Shown: positions 35,326 to 48,478 of the stretch, one piece after another
Layout of the letters: each line of letters opens with the position of its first letter
Position numbering within the stretch: the stretch's first letter is position 1
Assembly: GCF_000327385.1 (NCBI RefSeq)
Contig: NW_008708585.1
Coordinates: 5,025-69,024, forward strand
Direction: 5' to 3'
Origin: Lottia gigantea
Taxonomy: Eukaryota; Mollusca; Gastropoda; Lottiidae
DNA length: 64,000 nt
Notes under the pieces: model-generated
Told to the model about the DNA's origin: nothing
Database searches by the model: none
What the model saw: only the letters and a program-made list of their open reading frames with translations
Program-made: the position numbers and the translations under genes

Positions 35326-38300
35326 TTATGTCTTCTCTTTTCTTGAGTTCTTCAGTTTTATAGTACATGTTCTTTTAGTCTTATCTATTGTTAAGACATC
35401 ACACCAAAACCACTGACCAAGACGGTAATTTTCAATGTTCTTATTGACTTTCACAATAGCCTTATATTTCCATGGTAAAGAAACTGATAATTCATTAGTT
35501 TCTATATCTATGTGATTAACAAAACATTTCGTTGTTTCACCTTCAACAGTTTTTTCTCTGTGATCTGGAAAAAAAGAAAGGTTTTTCCTATGAAAGATGC
35601 AAAATTGTAGATGTAGATACAGTGAATACATTTTTGAAAGCCAAGATAAATAAAAGATACATAAGTTCAAGTGTTGCTATGCCAATGAAAATGTTAGACA
35701 TGTTTCAAATCAACAAATAGCTAAAAATGAAATATATATTACCTAGTAGCGACAAGACAATTTTTCTCCTTCCTTTACAGCCTACTACTTCTGCGTCATA
35801 GCCTTGACCTTTCTTAAAATGATCTGCTACATGTTCTAAAGCCTAAAATCATGAAGAACATAAATGAATGAATTGAAAAAAAAGTGAAGAAAATGACTTT
35901 AGCATTTAGTTTAACAAATTTTTGTTGGAGACAAAACAAGAATACCATTTGACAAGAAGAAGAAATGAGCTCACAACTTGCCATTTTCCAGATCAATTGG
36001 TACAATACATACAATGAATATAAAATAGTACTTACTGTTAGGTCATTCGATAAATCAAATTTTGAAATCAAGCCCATTCTTTTAGATGATAAAAATACAC
36101 AGACCTCTTCTTTATCAATCTACATAAAAACAATATTATACTGATGTTAGTATTATCTTTAAAAGTCAAGCAACAACTGATCGAACTGGCTCTCCAAAGC
36201 AATAATCCTACTGCATATTTCCATAGAATTGATCATTCACTAGCACACAAACCATTCCACAATTAACTTTTCTTTAATTCACTATTTTTTTAAAATGAAA
36301 ACAGAAAAAATGAGTAAATTATCAAATACCTTTTTAATGAATACATTTCGACGACTCTTCAGTGGAAAACTTTTGTCAACTTTTCCAATTTTTCCCTTCA
36401 GCTGACTGAAAAAAAAGAAATCTGTAATTTAAGGCTCAAAACACTAAAAACAGCTGAAAAATTTAAATATTATTACTATTTCATCCAAGTACTAACCCAA
36501 ACATCAAGGACTATATTAGCAGTCTCTGACAACTTTAATTGTCCTCAACACATATCCACAGCAACCTATCCACTATAAAGCTTTCATTTGAACATTTTAG
36601 TTTTGCATTTTGCCTATGACACAAAGGTACCATGAGAGAGCCAAAAAGTCGAAACCAGGAGAGATATTGGTACATAAAAAACCTTTTTCTTTAAAAATAG
36701 CAAATTATCCAAACTATATGTATATAATCAATAATTATAATATTTTATACCTAGGTTTAGCTACACATTCTGCTATCTTTTCTTCACTTTTTCTGATAAA
36801 AGAAATAAACAATGGTATAAATGATTAAATTTTTTGTTGATTTTCAATATACATTTCACAAACAAACACTAAGTTATTTGAACACATTCATGATAATATA
36901 TATTAATGTGATGTCATTTCTTTTCAAATAACATGTCAGTGCGGTGATTTTTATTCAGATAAGCGTTTGGTAGTATGTGTATATCATCAATGGCAAAATT
37001 GATATTACTAATAATATATCATCAATCTGACTTGTATTACGATATATACCGCAATTCTATTGTATGAACTTACTTCTTGGCAAAGCCAATGACTCGAACT
37101 TTAAGTTTATCATTTATCTTGTATTCACTGAAAGGATGATATCCCTGAAATTAAAGATGAGTCAAAATTAAATGAGATCAACATATTATATTTTTACAAC
37201 AATTTGTTATTTATTGTAAGTAAATTGAAGGGCGATAGTAGCCTAAATATTTACCATCCAAATCAAAATCAGGTAGATTTTAGCTAAATGTGTCCCTATG
37301 AAAATCAGCATGCATGCTGGTGATAATAAAATTATTAGCATGAAATGCCTTAGGAGGCACATGTTAGCTCATACAAACTTATTCCTCACATTAAAGATAA
37401 AAGTCAAACTTTAAATGGTTAAGTTTCATAACAAAATGCTTACATTATTTTCAATAGTGTCCACCATATCAGCGCAGTGTATAGTACCAGTATAACCCTC
37501 TATATCTAACTCCATGGTAGAGGGATGAATCTGTTTTATACAAGCTGTGTAACACCCACCAATAGATAGATAGGTCTTATCTTTTACAAACTTCTCTTTA
37601 AATTTCTCGATCTGAGCTTCCATTAATTTATAGTTGACTAACGCTATCAGATTCTCATTGTGAACACTAGAACATAAACTATCAATTATCATTAACCCTT
37701 TCAACATAGACTGCTCTACCAGCCTATGAGTTGAAGTTATATTACATGGAAGTTAGTGTTTGAAGGGTTAATAAAGAGTCAAACTTTCATAATAAAATGG
37801 AGTTTAATGTCTCACACTATCAAGTATATACCGTGAAGAAAATCTTTGCACGAAAACAGGGACAATGTGACTGCTTTTTGTCCTACATCCACTTCAGGTA
37901 TAAACTTATTGATGCTGGCCAGATTTCCCCGAGCATAAGAGAAAAAGAGACTGGATGACACAATCACTAACCTATTAATTTTAACATTTAATTTGTGATG
38001 AACTGGGAATAATTCTTTATCATTGATACTATTAATAGTCTGAAATATATACAAAATACCATAGTCAGGGTTGATATTCTCTAATAATTTTACTTCAAAG
38101 TTTAAGAACAAGTATTTATCTTAATTCAAAATTTCATTGCCAAAATGGACATTCGATAGCTAACACACAAACTGTTTACACAACCAAATTAATCAAGTCT
38201 TTGATTAAGACAATAATTCCAATATAAATCCAGTCTATTTATGTATTATGTGGCAAAATTCCACACATGTATGTATCTTGCAATACTAGCACAAAATGAA

Positions 38301-41300
38301 ATTTTACCTGTTTTGTAGGTACATAAGCCATAGAACCTAGAGCTTTTCCTCTTAATGATACTAAATAATATACAGGATTGACTTGTAATATAGTAGATGA
38401 TATAGTTGTATGGATATTTAACTGAAAATATATTGATTTTAGAACTTATTCCATCAATAAAGGCCAGATATTTAAGCATATACACTTGATTTCAGCAATC
38501 ATTTTTTAATTCTTTGTTCAATAGAATACATTTTCACTGTCATAAAAAATTTGTATTCATGATAAGGCCAATTGAGAGGGACAATGCAATGCATTAAGGC
38601 AAATTTTGCCAGGACAGTATTAGTCTATTCATTATCCAAATTCAGTGTCAAAGGATCTAAAACTTATACATTCTGCTTCCAGACAGGGGGAAAATACTAT
38701 CTTGGCCCCTGTTAAGGCCTCAGATCAAAATCATAGTAAGCAAACATCAGCTGTGTAGTTACCTGTTGAACATCATCTTCTGTTTGTGTTTTTTTCATGG
38801 CAGATATAACCTTATCATCTAGAGATAATTCTATTCTATTATTTAATATATCTATAGACAATACAACACCTAATATCTTATCTCCTTCCATCACTGTTTT
38901 ACCTAGAATAAAAACCAGAATTCAAATACATAATATTTACTTTTAATCACAGTTTTACCCATCTTCTAAGCTATTACAAACTCTGCCTTATACCTTGACT
39001 GCACTAGCCACTATTTCTGTAACTCAAAATGCAACCATTTGATTAGATTGTACACCAGAGAACAGGACCAATCAGAGCCTTCCATTGAAAGAATGTAATC
39101 ATGGCTTATTGTTTACAGACTTTCTGTCAAGGGGATATTGTTAGTATTCAAAACTATCCTCAGAACAGGGCTTAAATTCCTGAAACATTTTGTTATAAAA
39201 GTTAATTATAATTAGTTACCATAAGTTAGATCAGTAGAGACGTGTGCCTGTAAACCATTAGATAATGTAGAGTCAATACCATCATCATCTAGATTATTAA
39301 CTACAGTACTAACAACAGAACCTACTGGTATACTCCTCATTTTACTCATAATATCTGACAAAAAAAACAGTAAAATTCTAATTCTTATCTTTTCAATCGC
39401 TAATTATATAGCAACAATCATGGATTTTTTTCAAATTCTTCATTTCATTTGCTTTTTAACATCATTGAAAACAACGAAAAATATACTAGATAATATGAAA
39501 CTAAGTAAACAAGATCCAAGAAGTCTGGAAAATTATTTTTTGATTTTCATTTTAAGTGTCGAAACTAGGCAAAAGTATAGTAAACATAACACTTACCTTT
39601 ACAAGACATACTAGTACTCAGTAAGTCATAAACCAAATCTTTATTATCTAAATAGGATTCCATCAATAGTGAAGCTTTATTTACTGAGTTAGGAAAACAA
39701 TGTTTGGTCAACATGGAACCAACAAATGTTTTTTTCTCTATATCAAGATAGGTAATACGTATAACTATACTCTGTCCAATATGGAGGTGTTCTACTATAT
39801 CTTCATAAGATAAATAGTTATCACTTGCAACCTAAAATATCAAAATATTGATAGAACTAAACATTACCTTCAGTTTAACATAATGACCACATGAAACGTT
39901 TAGCAAAATATGTCAAAATATATTACCTAAGGGATTAAAAATGCTGGGTTGTTCTTTGAAAACCCTTGTTCAGAATTTTACTTAATTTGAGAGGAATATT
40001 AACAGCACCTTCCTAGCAAACAGTTACCAAATAATACATACCTTCATTGGAACTAATCCACCTAATCCACCAGTCAATGTAAAGAAAATACCATATTCTA
40101 CTATATTCTTTACTACAGCTGGTAATATCATATCTTTCTATAAACAAATAATATAAATTATCATTTTACATGAGTAACCCTAAAAACCTTTTTACAATAA
40201 GATTTTATTCAGTGACAGAAATAAAAATTAAAAACTATATAACTTATTTTATCTTCTCCACCTGTTAATGTTTCCATAGTTCTTTTAAGTAGAGAACCAA
40301 GGGACATGGGAAAGGGGCAAAACAGAGAAAGGGCAAAATGTGAGTGTTTAAGGGGTGAATGAAGAGCGGGCAATATAGGAAGACGCCAACAAAGAACGTG
40401 TAGATCTTCTGGATCAATAAAACTCATTAGAGTGTTTAAAGATACTAAAATATATTAACGAGATCCTTAGAATTATACTGAAGCTTCAAAAAGTTACTGT
40501 TCACAGGAAATATGAAATGCATATATCCTTTTCAAGCTGATAAATCACAATCTACTTACACTGATATCAGAGAAATCTCTAGGTATAATATCATTCTCTG
40601 TCTGTTTTAATAAAGATGGTTTCATTGATACTACCTATAGTTAGATGTAAGGAAGAAAATATTCCAACTCTTCATGGAGTAAAAAATATTCCAAATCAAT
40701 ACATTTAGCAATTACCTACAATGGCAGCATATGCCAATTGTTTTGAAAGAAATAGAAAAACAAACAAATAACTATATTTTACAAGGCAAACACTCCAAGA
40801 TTCCATAGTTCTTTTAAGTAGAGAACCAAGGGACATGGGAAAGGGGCAAAACAGAGAAAGGGCAAAATGTGAGTGTTTAAGGGGTGAATGAAGAGCGGGC
40901 AATATAGGAAGACGCCAACAAAGAACGTGTAGATCTTCTGGATCAATAAAACTCATTAGAGTGTTTAAAGATACTAAAATATATTAACGAGATCCTTAGA
41001 ATTATACTGAAGCTTCAAAAAGTTACTGTTCACAGGAAATATGAAATGCATATATCCTTTTCAAGCTGATAAATCACAATCTACTTACACTGATATCAGA
41101 GAAATCTCTAGGTATAATATCATTCTCTGTCTGTTTTAATAAAGATGGTTTCATTGATACTACCTATAGTTAGATGTAAGGAAGAAAATATTCCAACTCT
41201 TCATGGAGTAAAAAATATTCCAAATCAATACATTTAGCAATTACCTACAATGGCAGCATATGCCAATTGTTTTGAAAGAAATAGAAAAACAAACAAATAA

Positions 41301-44300
41301 CTATATTTTACAAGGCAAACACTCCAAGATTCCAATCAACCAGCTGGCACTTGGCACTGATCTGTCCTGGCTTACTGGTAATCATTTTCAGCTGGGTCAA
41401 GGCTGGTCATTTTTCAGTCTGGGTGACCTCATGTGGTAAGAAAACAATGCTCTGACCAACTGTGCTACAGAACCCAATGAAATTTATCATTCTTTTAAGA
41501 ATAACAGAAAAAATCTTTTGTCATGTTGATGAAATAAAGTTCTACTTTGATTTTGAGCAGCTGCAAGTTTGGTACCATGATAACCACTGAAGTTGTAAAG
41601 GATACTATCTTATTGGTGCCAGAAAAATGTATAACTTGTTTTAAAACATCATCAACTTGTAACTTTTCCCACAATAAATCACATAAGTCATCAAAGTCAG
41701 CAAGATGAGATTTATATAACACAGCTTCATAACTACTAGCTAGATCTTCTACTATAAATACATCTCTTCTTTTAATCTTTATTCTACATTCTATTATCTA
41801 CAATCACAGTTAGCTACATAAATACACTATTCATATTCACAAAGATTTCATTTTCTGCTATAAACATGTTTCAAATATAAAACTCATCATCAGGACTCTC
41901 ATTTCGAGCCGGATGTCATAATAAAGGTGCCCAGGTAACACCATAGCAATTACCAGTCGAAATAATGAAAGTGGTCATGAGTACAGAAGAGAACTCACAA
42001 CTAAGTTGCATGAGACATGCGTTGAAAATAGCCAAACACAACTGGTGATTTCTATGAGTATCCTTTTAGAGAAGAGTAGGCTTTTTTTGGAAATTTCTTA
42101 CCTTCCCAGCTTCAAATTGATCAGATACTGAAATCTGTCTTTTTCTTGGTTCTCTTTGTCTGGTGCCTTTCTGAAATAGTATAAATCATTCATTCTATCA
42201 TATTTACTAGAGTAACAACTAAGGTTCACCAGGATCCTGTCTTCCAACAGGTCCTCGGCCAAACCTCTTGGTATTGTTCGATTCTAGATTATTTGTACCC
42301 ATTTTCAGATTAGAATATGAGGAAAGATGACTTTCAATTGCTAATCGAGATTAGGGCCCACCACCATATATAATAGTATAACAGTAAGAATAGCATACCT
42401 TGAGAGAAAGTATAATTTTCTTACTCTCTTCATCATAATTTATAACTCTACATCTTACTACTTGTCCTATATAAAAAACTTTATCTGGATGTTCTATTCT
42501 CTCTTCAGTTAGTTCTGATATAGGTACCCAACCCTACAAAATACAGCAAACAAGTCAATAATCAAAGCATTAAAGTCAGCAGTGCAAGGTTTAATTAGGA
42601 GCCAAAACTCATTATGTTGATACCATATAATTGCGAGTATAGTACGCACCCTTTCATACACTTGAGTAAATTGAATTACATGCATAGATATTCAAAGCTT
42701 ATAAACTAAGGATAAGGGCAGATAACTCCCACCTACCTTTACATTATTATAGAAAGCTACCAGAACACCTTTATCATTCATCATAACAATAAAGCCTTCT
42801 AATTCTAGATGTTTGTGTATTTGACTGGTATCATGTACTATAGGTAAGGTAGTATTAACTAGTGACTTTTTATTAGTAAGAGTTACTTTATTGTCCTTCA
42901 TATCTACCGATAGAACCTGCAATTAAAATAGAAATAGAATTATCAAAAAATATTTTCAGCAAATGGACAAATGGAGTCTAATAAAACATTGAAAATAGGC
43001 CTCAGAAATACCATGTATATCCCTTTTTAAACCCTATTTTGGTTTAAGTTGATTTTAAGGATTTTAAAACAAAAATTAAGATTAACCTACCCTACAATCT
43101 AGTTCATCTCCTTCATTAAATAATTTCTGTGGTGTTTTTAACGGTACATCAGCCATATGTAGAGCTGGTATAATACCTTTTAAATCTCCAATTTTAACAC
43201 CTATTACTGTATCTTTTACATATTTCACTTCAACCTATTCAAATTTAATACAATAATACAAATTTACTCAGAATCTGAAAATTAAATTAAATTCTGAAAA
43301 ATGAGAAGAAACCATTTAGCCTCTACTGTTCCTATTTAGAGTTATGATAATTGGCAACATCTTGAAGAAATTTTGCCAGGATAGAACTATTACCATTCTA
43401 TTTCTAGGCTTTTTAAATTATAACATATACTTATTCTATGAAATATATATTAATTTACCTTGAACAAAGATCCAGGTACTATGTCTCGTATCTTGATAAA
43501 ATCTCTATTTAATATACTCCTAGAAAAATAAATAAACATGTACAATAGCAGTACAAAATGTCTGAAAGTCATCAAACAGTTTTTATTCTCTGCATTATAG
43601 GTTTAAAGAGTATATCATGCAGAGACTTGTAAGTTTATGGCAGGTTATAGGAATTGGTTTATAAAATTCATCTTTTACCTAAGTAACAATTTCAATACTT
43701 ACTGTTTCAAAGATAACATAATAAAATTATCAATTGGTGAAAAGCCTATAACTCTACATCTGAAATAAAGAAGATGGTATCATCTATTGATGAACATAAA
43801 ACAAGAATGAAAAATTTTTTTGCAAGCCATTTAAAGAGTTGAATCATAATAACACCTGCCTTGAAGTTTTAGCTCACAACTAGAGTTTTCCAAAAATAAA
43901 AAAATTAAATTTTAAGTAAATACCTTTGTTTTGAGCCTATAGGAAACTGTTCAGATATTTTTTCAACTGTGGAATCTGATAGATGACCTTTCTGGAAAAT
44001 GATAGAAAAAAAACATACTTAAATCTTTTCAAAAAAATAATTTTTAACTATATAAAAATATGTTATAATAATATAAAATGTCCATATGGCAATTTTTTAA
44101 TCATTTTGTATCATATCACTTTTAGCAGGCAAAACAGACAGTAGAGTGAAACATTGAATCCATTTAAAACTATTAAATTTACCTGGGCAAATCCTGTTAT
44201 TCCATGAGTTAATTTCAGATATATTCCTTTCTTGCTGGTTTCACAAACTACAGCATTCTTAACAATATCTCCCACAGTAAACTCATTAAATTTATTATCT

Positions 44301-47300
44301 AATGTGGTACCATTATAATATAGTAGATGTGGTAGAGTGGTAGCATATACTGTCTTACTCTCTGGATGAATATACAGAATTTTTACTGGAATCTGAAATA
44401 AAGAACAAAACAATTGAAACAAAACATTATATCAGAGGAATTTGTACTGCTACTAATAGGTTTTCTCTTAGACACATAAAACATCTTCTCTGAGCGAAAG
44501 TTTAAAAAAAAAATCTTTGTGGTTGATAAGGGGTCAGTATGCACATTTGGCAGTTGTATCTGACAGGATTTGCAAAATGTGGTATTTTGTGGTCTGAAAA
44601 ACTTCATTCTTAACAAGAGTTATTCCCCTTATAGTACAACACAGTTGCTCGTACTGTATTAATCCTATTACCAGATAAGAAAACCCTATATAACATTAAA
44701 TAACATGTTAAGTCACATCAAACTGTTTTTCATATTTTCAAATATATCTTAAAGAGGAATTAATATACTCAAGTCTCTTAGGAATATTCCAAATTTCAAA
44801 ACAGCCAAGGTAATTAAGAATGAGAAGATTTATTTAATATCAAACATCATTTACAAGAATTACCTTTTGATCTTCTTTAAAATCTTCATGACTACCATTA
44901 ACATGTGTAGAATGTATAACACAGAACTTATTACCTACACGTACTACTATACCATATTCACTAGACTGAAATATCACATGATAAACATCAAATAAAATAC
45001 CTAGATTCTCAGTTGAAATCAGCTTATGTTCATGAGTCTGTTCAAACTTGTTCCACGAATCAGGAACATGCAGAACTCACCAATCGAGCGGCCCCCAAAT
45101 GTGATGCTTCTTAATCCTGCTGAAGTGACATCAGCACATATGTTTAACAAGAATTACAAAGCTTGTTTTTGCAATCCTTTCTCCAAAACTAATGATTGAT
45201 GAAGCTTTTTGAGCTTGATCTTTCCCGAACAATATTGCTTGTAAGAAGAAATATTTTCACTCTACCTTCTTGACAATACCAGTAACATTTAGGCCAGGAA
45301 CTAAATTATAGTATGTAATAGGTCTATCAACTTCTATCTACAAAATAAACGAAAACAATCTACCATCTTAACCATCAGTTTCAATGTCTCCAAAGCAATT
45401 GAAGTATTGCTACAAAATGTGCATACAAGGTGTATCAAGGCTTTGAAAATCACAACTTTCTTCATGTAATGTAGCCATATCTGAACAAAATTTAATGTTT
45501 CTGAAATTTTAGTGAATAATACTGGTTATATGATCAATAATTACCATTGTTTTTGAGATAATGTCTGGTTGAATATTTAAATATATTGTATGGATACTGT
45601 CTGATAATAATTCTTGTTCATCTTTTATTTCTACATGACACCATACTAGCTCTCCTACCATTAAACTATCACCTATACAATAAATACACAATACAAGTTA
45701 ATAAACACAAAACATATCATTCTGTCAGTATTTGTGTTGAGTTTGGGTTTTCCTAGTTTGAAAGGTAGCAGCACTTAGAATAATCCTTATTAGATGAATT
45801 CACTAATGTAAAGAAAATAAAGAATATCAGAAAATTCCATCTTGCATTTCTGAACCATTTGTGAACAGCAGTGTATTGGAATAATGAACCAAAGGTTCAC
45901 ATCAAAAGGCATACCTCTCTTAGGTTCAAGATATGTCACTTGAAATGAAAGGAATTCATAGTCAATTTGAAGAAGAAAACACTAACCTTCACACATAGTC
46001 GCGATATAAGTCTGAGTATATTTTTTTGAGAGAAAACCAGTAGTTTGTTGTATACCAATATCAACTAAATAACCATGATCTTCTTCACTTACCACACTTC
46101 CACATATCAACTACAAAAAAAAAATATATATCAACCTTTTACTTATTTCTTTATCTGAGTCAAAACCTGACAATATTTCCACTGTTACACTGTGCTCAGT
46201 ACGTTAATTGTAAAGCGATCTAGTAATACCATAACAGAACCTGAAACATGTTGTTACTTAAGGGAGTTTCACACTGTTTCATGAGATACACAATGCATAT
46301 TACAATAAATGTTACTAAAGTTTTTTCATTTGATTCCCTCTTGAGTATAAAAAATCTACATACCATGTTATTTTTCAAGCATTTAGCTGTTTTATTCTCA
46401 TGTACCAGACGAGGGTTTAATGTTAAGTCTAATATTTTTTTATTGATATTATATTTATTATCAGCTATTTTACAACATACTATCATACCAACTTCAAACA
46501 TTTCCGATAAACCATATACTTCCTGAAAAAAATCATTTGCGAAATAAATTAACATTGATAGCCCCTTCGATACTTATCATCTTATCACGTTTTTCTCTAA
46601 TCAAAAGAAACCACAGATGTTGTAATGGTGCAAAATGAAGCAATAAGTCTCCCAAATACACATACAAAGAAGAGAAACCTCTTTTTGTGTAAATGTAAAA
46701 AAGTTTTCGATTTCTGTTATCTGTTTCACTAACCTCCTCCTCTGTTATCTGTCCATCAGCTAACTGTTGTAATTTATTGGTATAAGCATCAGATATTTCT
46801 GTTATAGCAACCACACCTTTTATATTGTTCGACAATGTAATGATTAGTTTATAATCTTTAATTTCACTGATACAACCTAATAATACCATACCAGGACATA
46901 CTGACTGAAAATACACAAACAGTACAAATTACTAGTAGGGTTGTCAATAGTGTTTTCAAATTAATTTTGGAGCTAGAAATTGCTGATTTAATTTTGAACT
47001 ACTGAAAAGTTAATACATGAGAGTATTGTTAGCACACATTAGACAATAGGTACAAATTTCATGACATACCTCTAATGGTGATTATGATATTTTCTAAAGA
47101 GATCAATGTACACTACCTTAATAGTAAACGGTTCTATCTTGTTTGAAATATGAGTGTCAACAGTTCCTTGTATTTTGTGTTTTTTTCCATCATCTTCTTC
47201 AACTTTAGAAATCTTTCTTTTCTTTGATTTAGGTCTACTTTTCTCGGTCTGGAGAATATAAATTTAAAAAATAAGTAATAACAAAAGAATTTGCATCTGA

Positions 47301-47575
47301 AAAACTATAAGCCTACATGAAAAGCATTTATCATTTAGTTCATATACAATTTCAATGTTGTGAAGCATTTTTGTCATCGACACCTCTTGTTATAAAGCAT
47401 CTATTGGATTACAGGTCAAGTCAATACAAAGGATATCAAATTCTTGATTTCAAAATTAAAGCCATAGGCCTACCATGAACAGGTTTTTCTCCCGTTTTCT
47501 TTTGACCGGCTTCCTAGCAGTTGCCTTTTTATCTCTCTTCTGGCTCCCTTTACCTCGAGGAAAATCAACCTCCAT
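35326..47575 (-). CDS. PDCD11: RRP5/PDCD11 N-terminal half: S1-domain array, ending before the HAT region
   Basis: I traced 31 in-phase coding exons, every junction GT-AG: 47575-47474, 47248-47117, 46904-46734, 46522-46364, 46110-45987, 45672-45545, 45337-45266, 44965-44864, 44392-44183, 43991-43924, 43759-43703, 43519-43459, 43234-43091, 42916-42737, 42533-42399, 42170-42102, 41797-41606, 40634-40560, 40137-40042, 39831-39597, 39354-39220, 38902-38763, 38421-38308, 38039-37972, 37666-37444, 37144-37074, 36792-36751, 36405-36330, 36119-36036, 35842-35743, 35564-35326. They encode 1267 residues. The start MEVDFPRGKG echoes human PDCD11 (FPRG), and an in-frame TGA lies upstream. S1 repeats follow, for example GMVLLGCISEIKDYKLIITL (83-102), EDHGYLVDIG, and GWVPISELTEERIEHPDKVF. 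RRP5 binds pre-rRNA in the nucleolus. The stop falls after an S1-like unit; human PDCD11 continues with about 170 more S1-region residues, a linker and HAT repeats. Confidence 0.92.
38570..38725 (-). mobile_element. old SINE fragment in an S1-gene intron
   Basis: The blocks 'gggacaatgcaatgcattaa', 'aaattttgccaggacagtat' and 'aaaggatctaaaac' follow the family order. It is strongly diverged and lies between exons 38902-38763 and 38421-38308. Confidence 0.55.
39040..39145. repeat. dispersed repeat, family B, copy 2
   Basis: This intronic copy of the repeat also seen at 28820-28935 is marked by 'gaccaatcagagcc' and 'ttgtttacagactttctgtc'. Confidence 0.5.
40272..41334. repeat. 529-bp tandem duplication with an internal coding exon
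   Basis: Unit 1 is 40272-40800 and unit 2 is 40801-41329, followed by the first five bases again. I see no difference between the units. Each contains exon 18 of the S1 gene with its acceptor and donor, plus a GC-richer intronic block that leaves a minus-strand frame beginning MSFIDPEDLHVLCWRL in both copies. Identity this high means a very recent event or an assembly error from two haplotypes. Confidence 0.95.
41089..41163 (-). CDS. PDCD11: second copy of RRP5 S1-gene exon 18 (25 codons)
   Basis: The exon begins VVSMKPSLLKQTE, as does 40634-40560. Both copies have the acceptor CTATAG and the donor GTAAGT. The exon is 75 bp and phase 0-0, so including both, or skipping either, keeps the frame. 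In the family this segment links S1-7 to S1-8, and only one copy is expected. Confidence 0.85.
43350..43420 (-). mobile_element. very short SINE remnant
   Basis: Only 'gaaattttgccaggatagaa' and the following 'ctattacc' remain of the SINE body, within an S1-gene intron. Confidence 0.4.
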
Positions 47576-48478
47576 TATTCTGGTAATATTATATCACAGG
47601 TTCCTGAAAGTATAAAACAATACTCTTAATCAATAAAATAATACAAATATAGTTCTTTTGGCCAAGGTCTTTCCTCGTGTGATAATTACATTTGAATGAG
47701 ATGACAATGATAAATGACCATTAAAGGCATTGATACCCAAAAGTGATTGAGGGCATTTTTTTAAAGTATATGCCAAATTTGTAGGAACCTGTGTATCAGT
47801 TAAAGATCAAGAAGTGGGCATTTCAGTTTGAGTTGGACTTGACAGTAATTCTCATTTCATCAGATCAAGACTTACTCAAAGGTTGCACACGTTTTGGATT
47901 GTTATATTCAGTGGTAAATAAAGAGTTATGATATGATATGCCAATGTTTACACTTTTAATGAAGCACGTGTTGTTTTTAGGAGACCATATTGCTTTATAT
48001 CAGGTCAACCAGGCGGTTGTTTATTAGGCTCCTTAAATATCATGATATTCGAGTCTTTAACGGTGTAACTTATTTATGGTTCATTGTACATGTTCACCAT
48101 TTCCGGACTAATATGATAAGTAGTAAATGAAAAGATAGTTTTATGTATATATACATTGTTCATTTCTATTTACAATGTGCGAATGTTTTTCAAATTAGAC
48201 TTTGAAATTGGACATGTCTGCTCTGTTATTACCTATGAAATTCAGTGCATATAAGATACCGTACACAGTTCCATTTAAATTTTATTCATGAAACGAAACA
48301 TTTTATTACAAACTAATTGTAATTAATCATTACTAGGGTAGAATTCACCCTTCATATTTTTCAAAATAAAATATTGTTTCTCACAATATAACATTAGAGA
48401 ATATCAAGATGGTTAAACATTTTTCAAAAAATAATCTTCACAGACTGTGCAGCAGTAAATCATATAAAAGGATAAAAC
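47576..48478. promoter_or_regulatory. shared upstream region of RRP5 S1 gene and EMC8
   Basis: The two start codons point away from each other, 903 bp apart. On the RRP5 side an acceptor (TACTTTCAG, exon from 47603) precedes the ATG, so that gene has at least one untranslated exon in this interval. On the EMC8 side the start lies within AACATGGCGGAG, close to the TISU/YY1 consensus found at genes with very short leaders. A CACGTG E-box lies near 47966. Bidirectional promoter use is inferred from layout. Confidence 0.5.

Noticed and set aside
40209-40427. Minus-strand frame beginning MSFIDPEDLHVLC, present again at 40956
   Set aside because: It lies in an intron, is copied with the 529-bp duplication, and resembles no known family. 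It may be part of an older insertion.
46248-46526. Plus-strand 92-codon frame
   Set aside because: It is antisense to RRP5 S1-gene exon 4 and has no family features.
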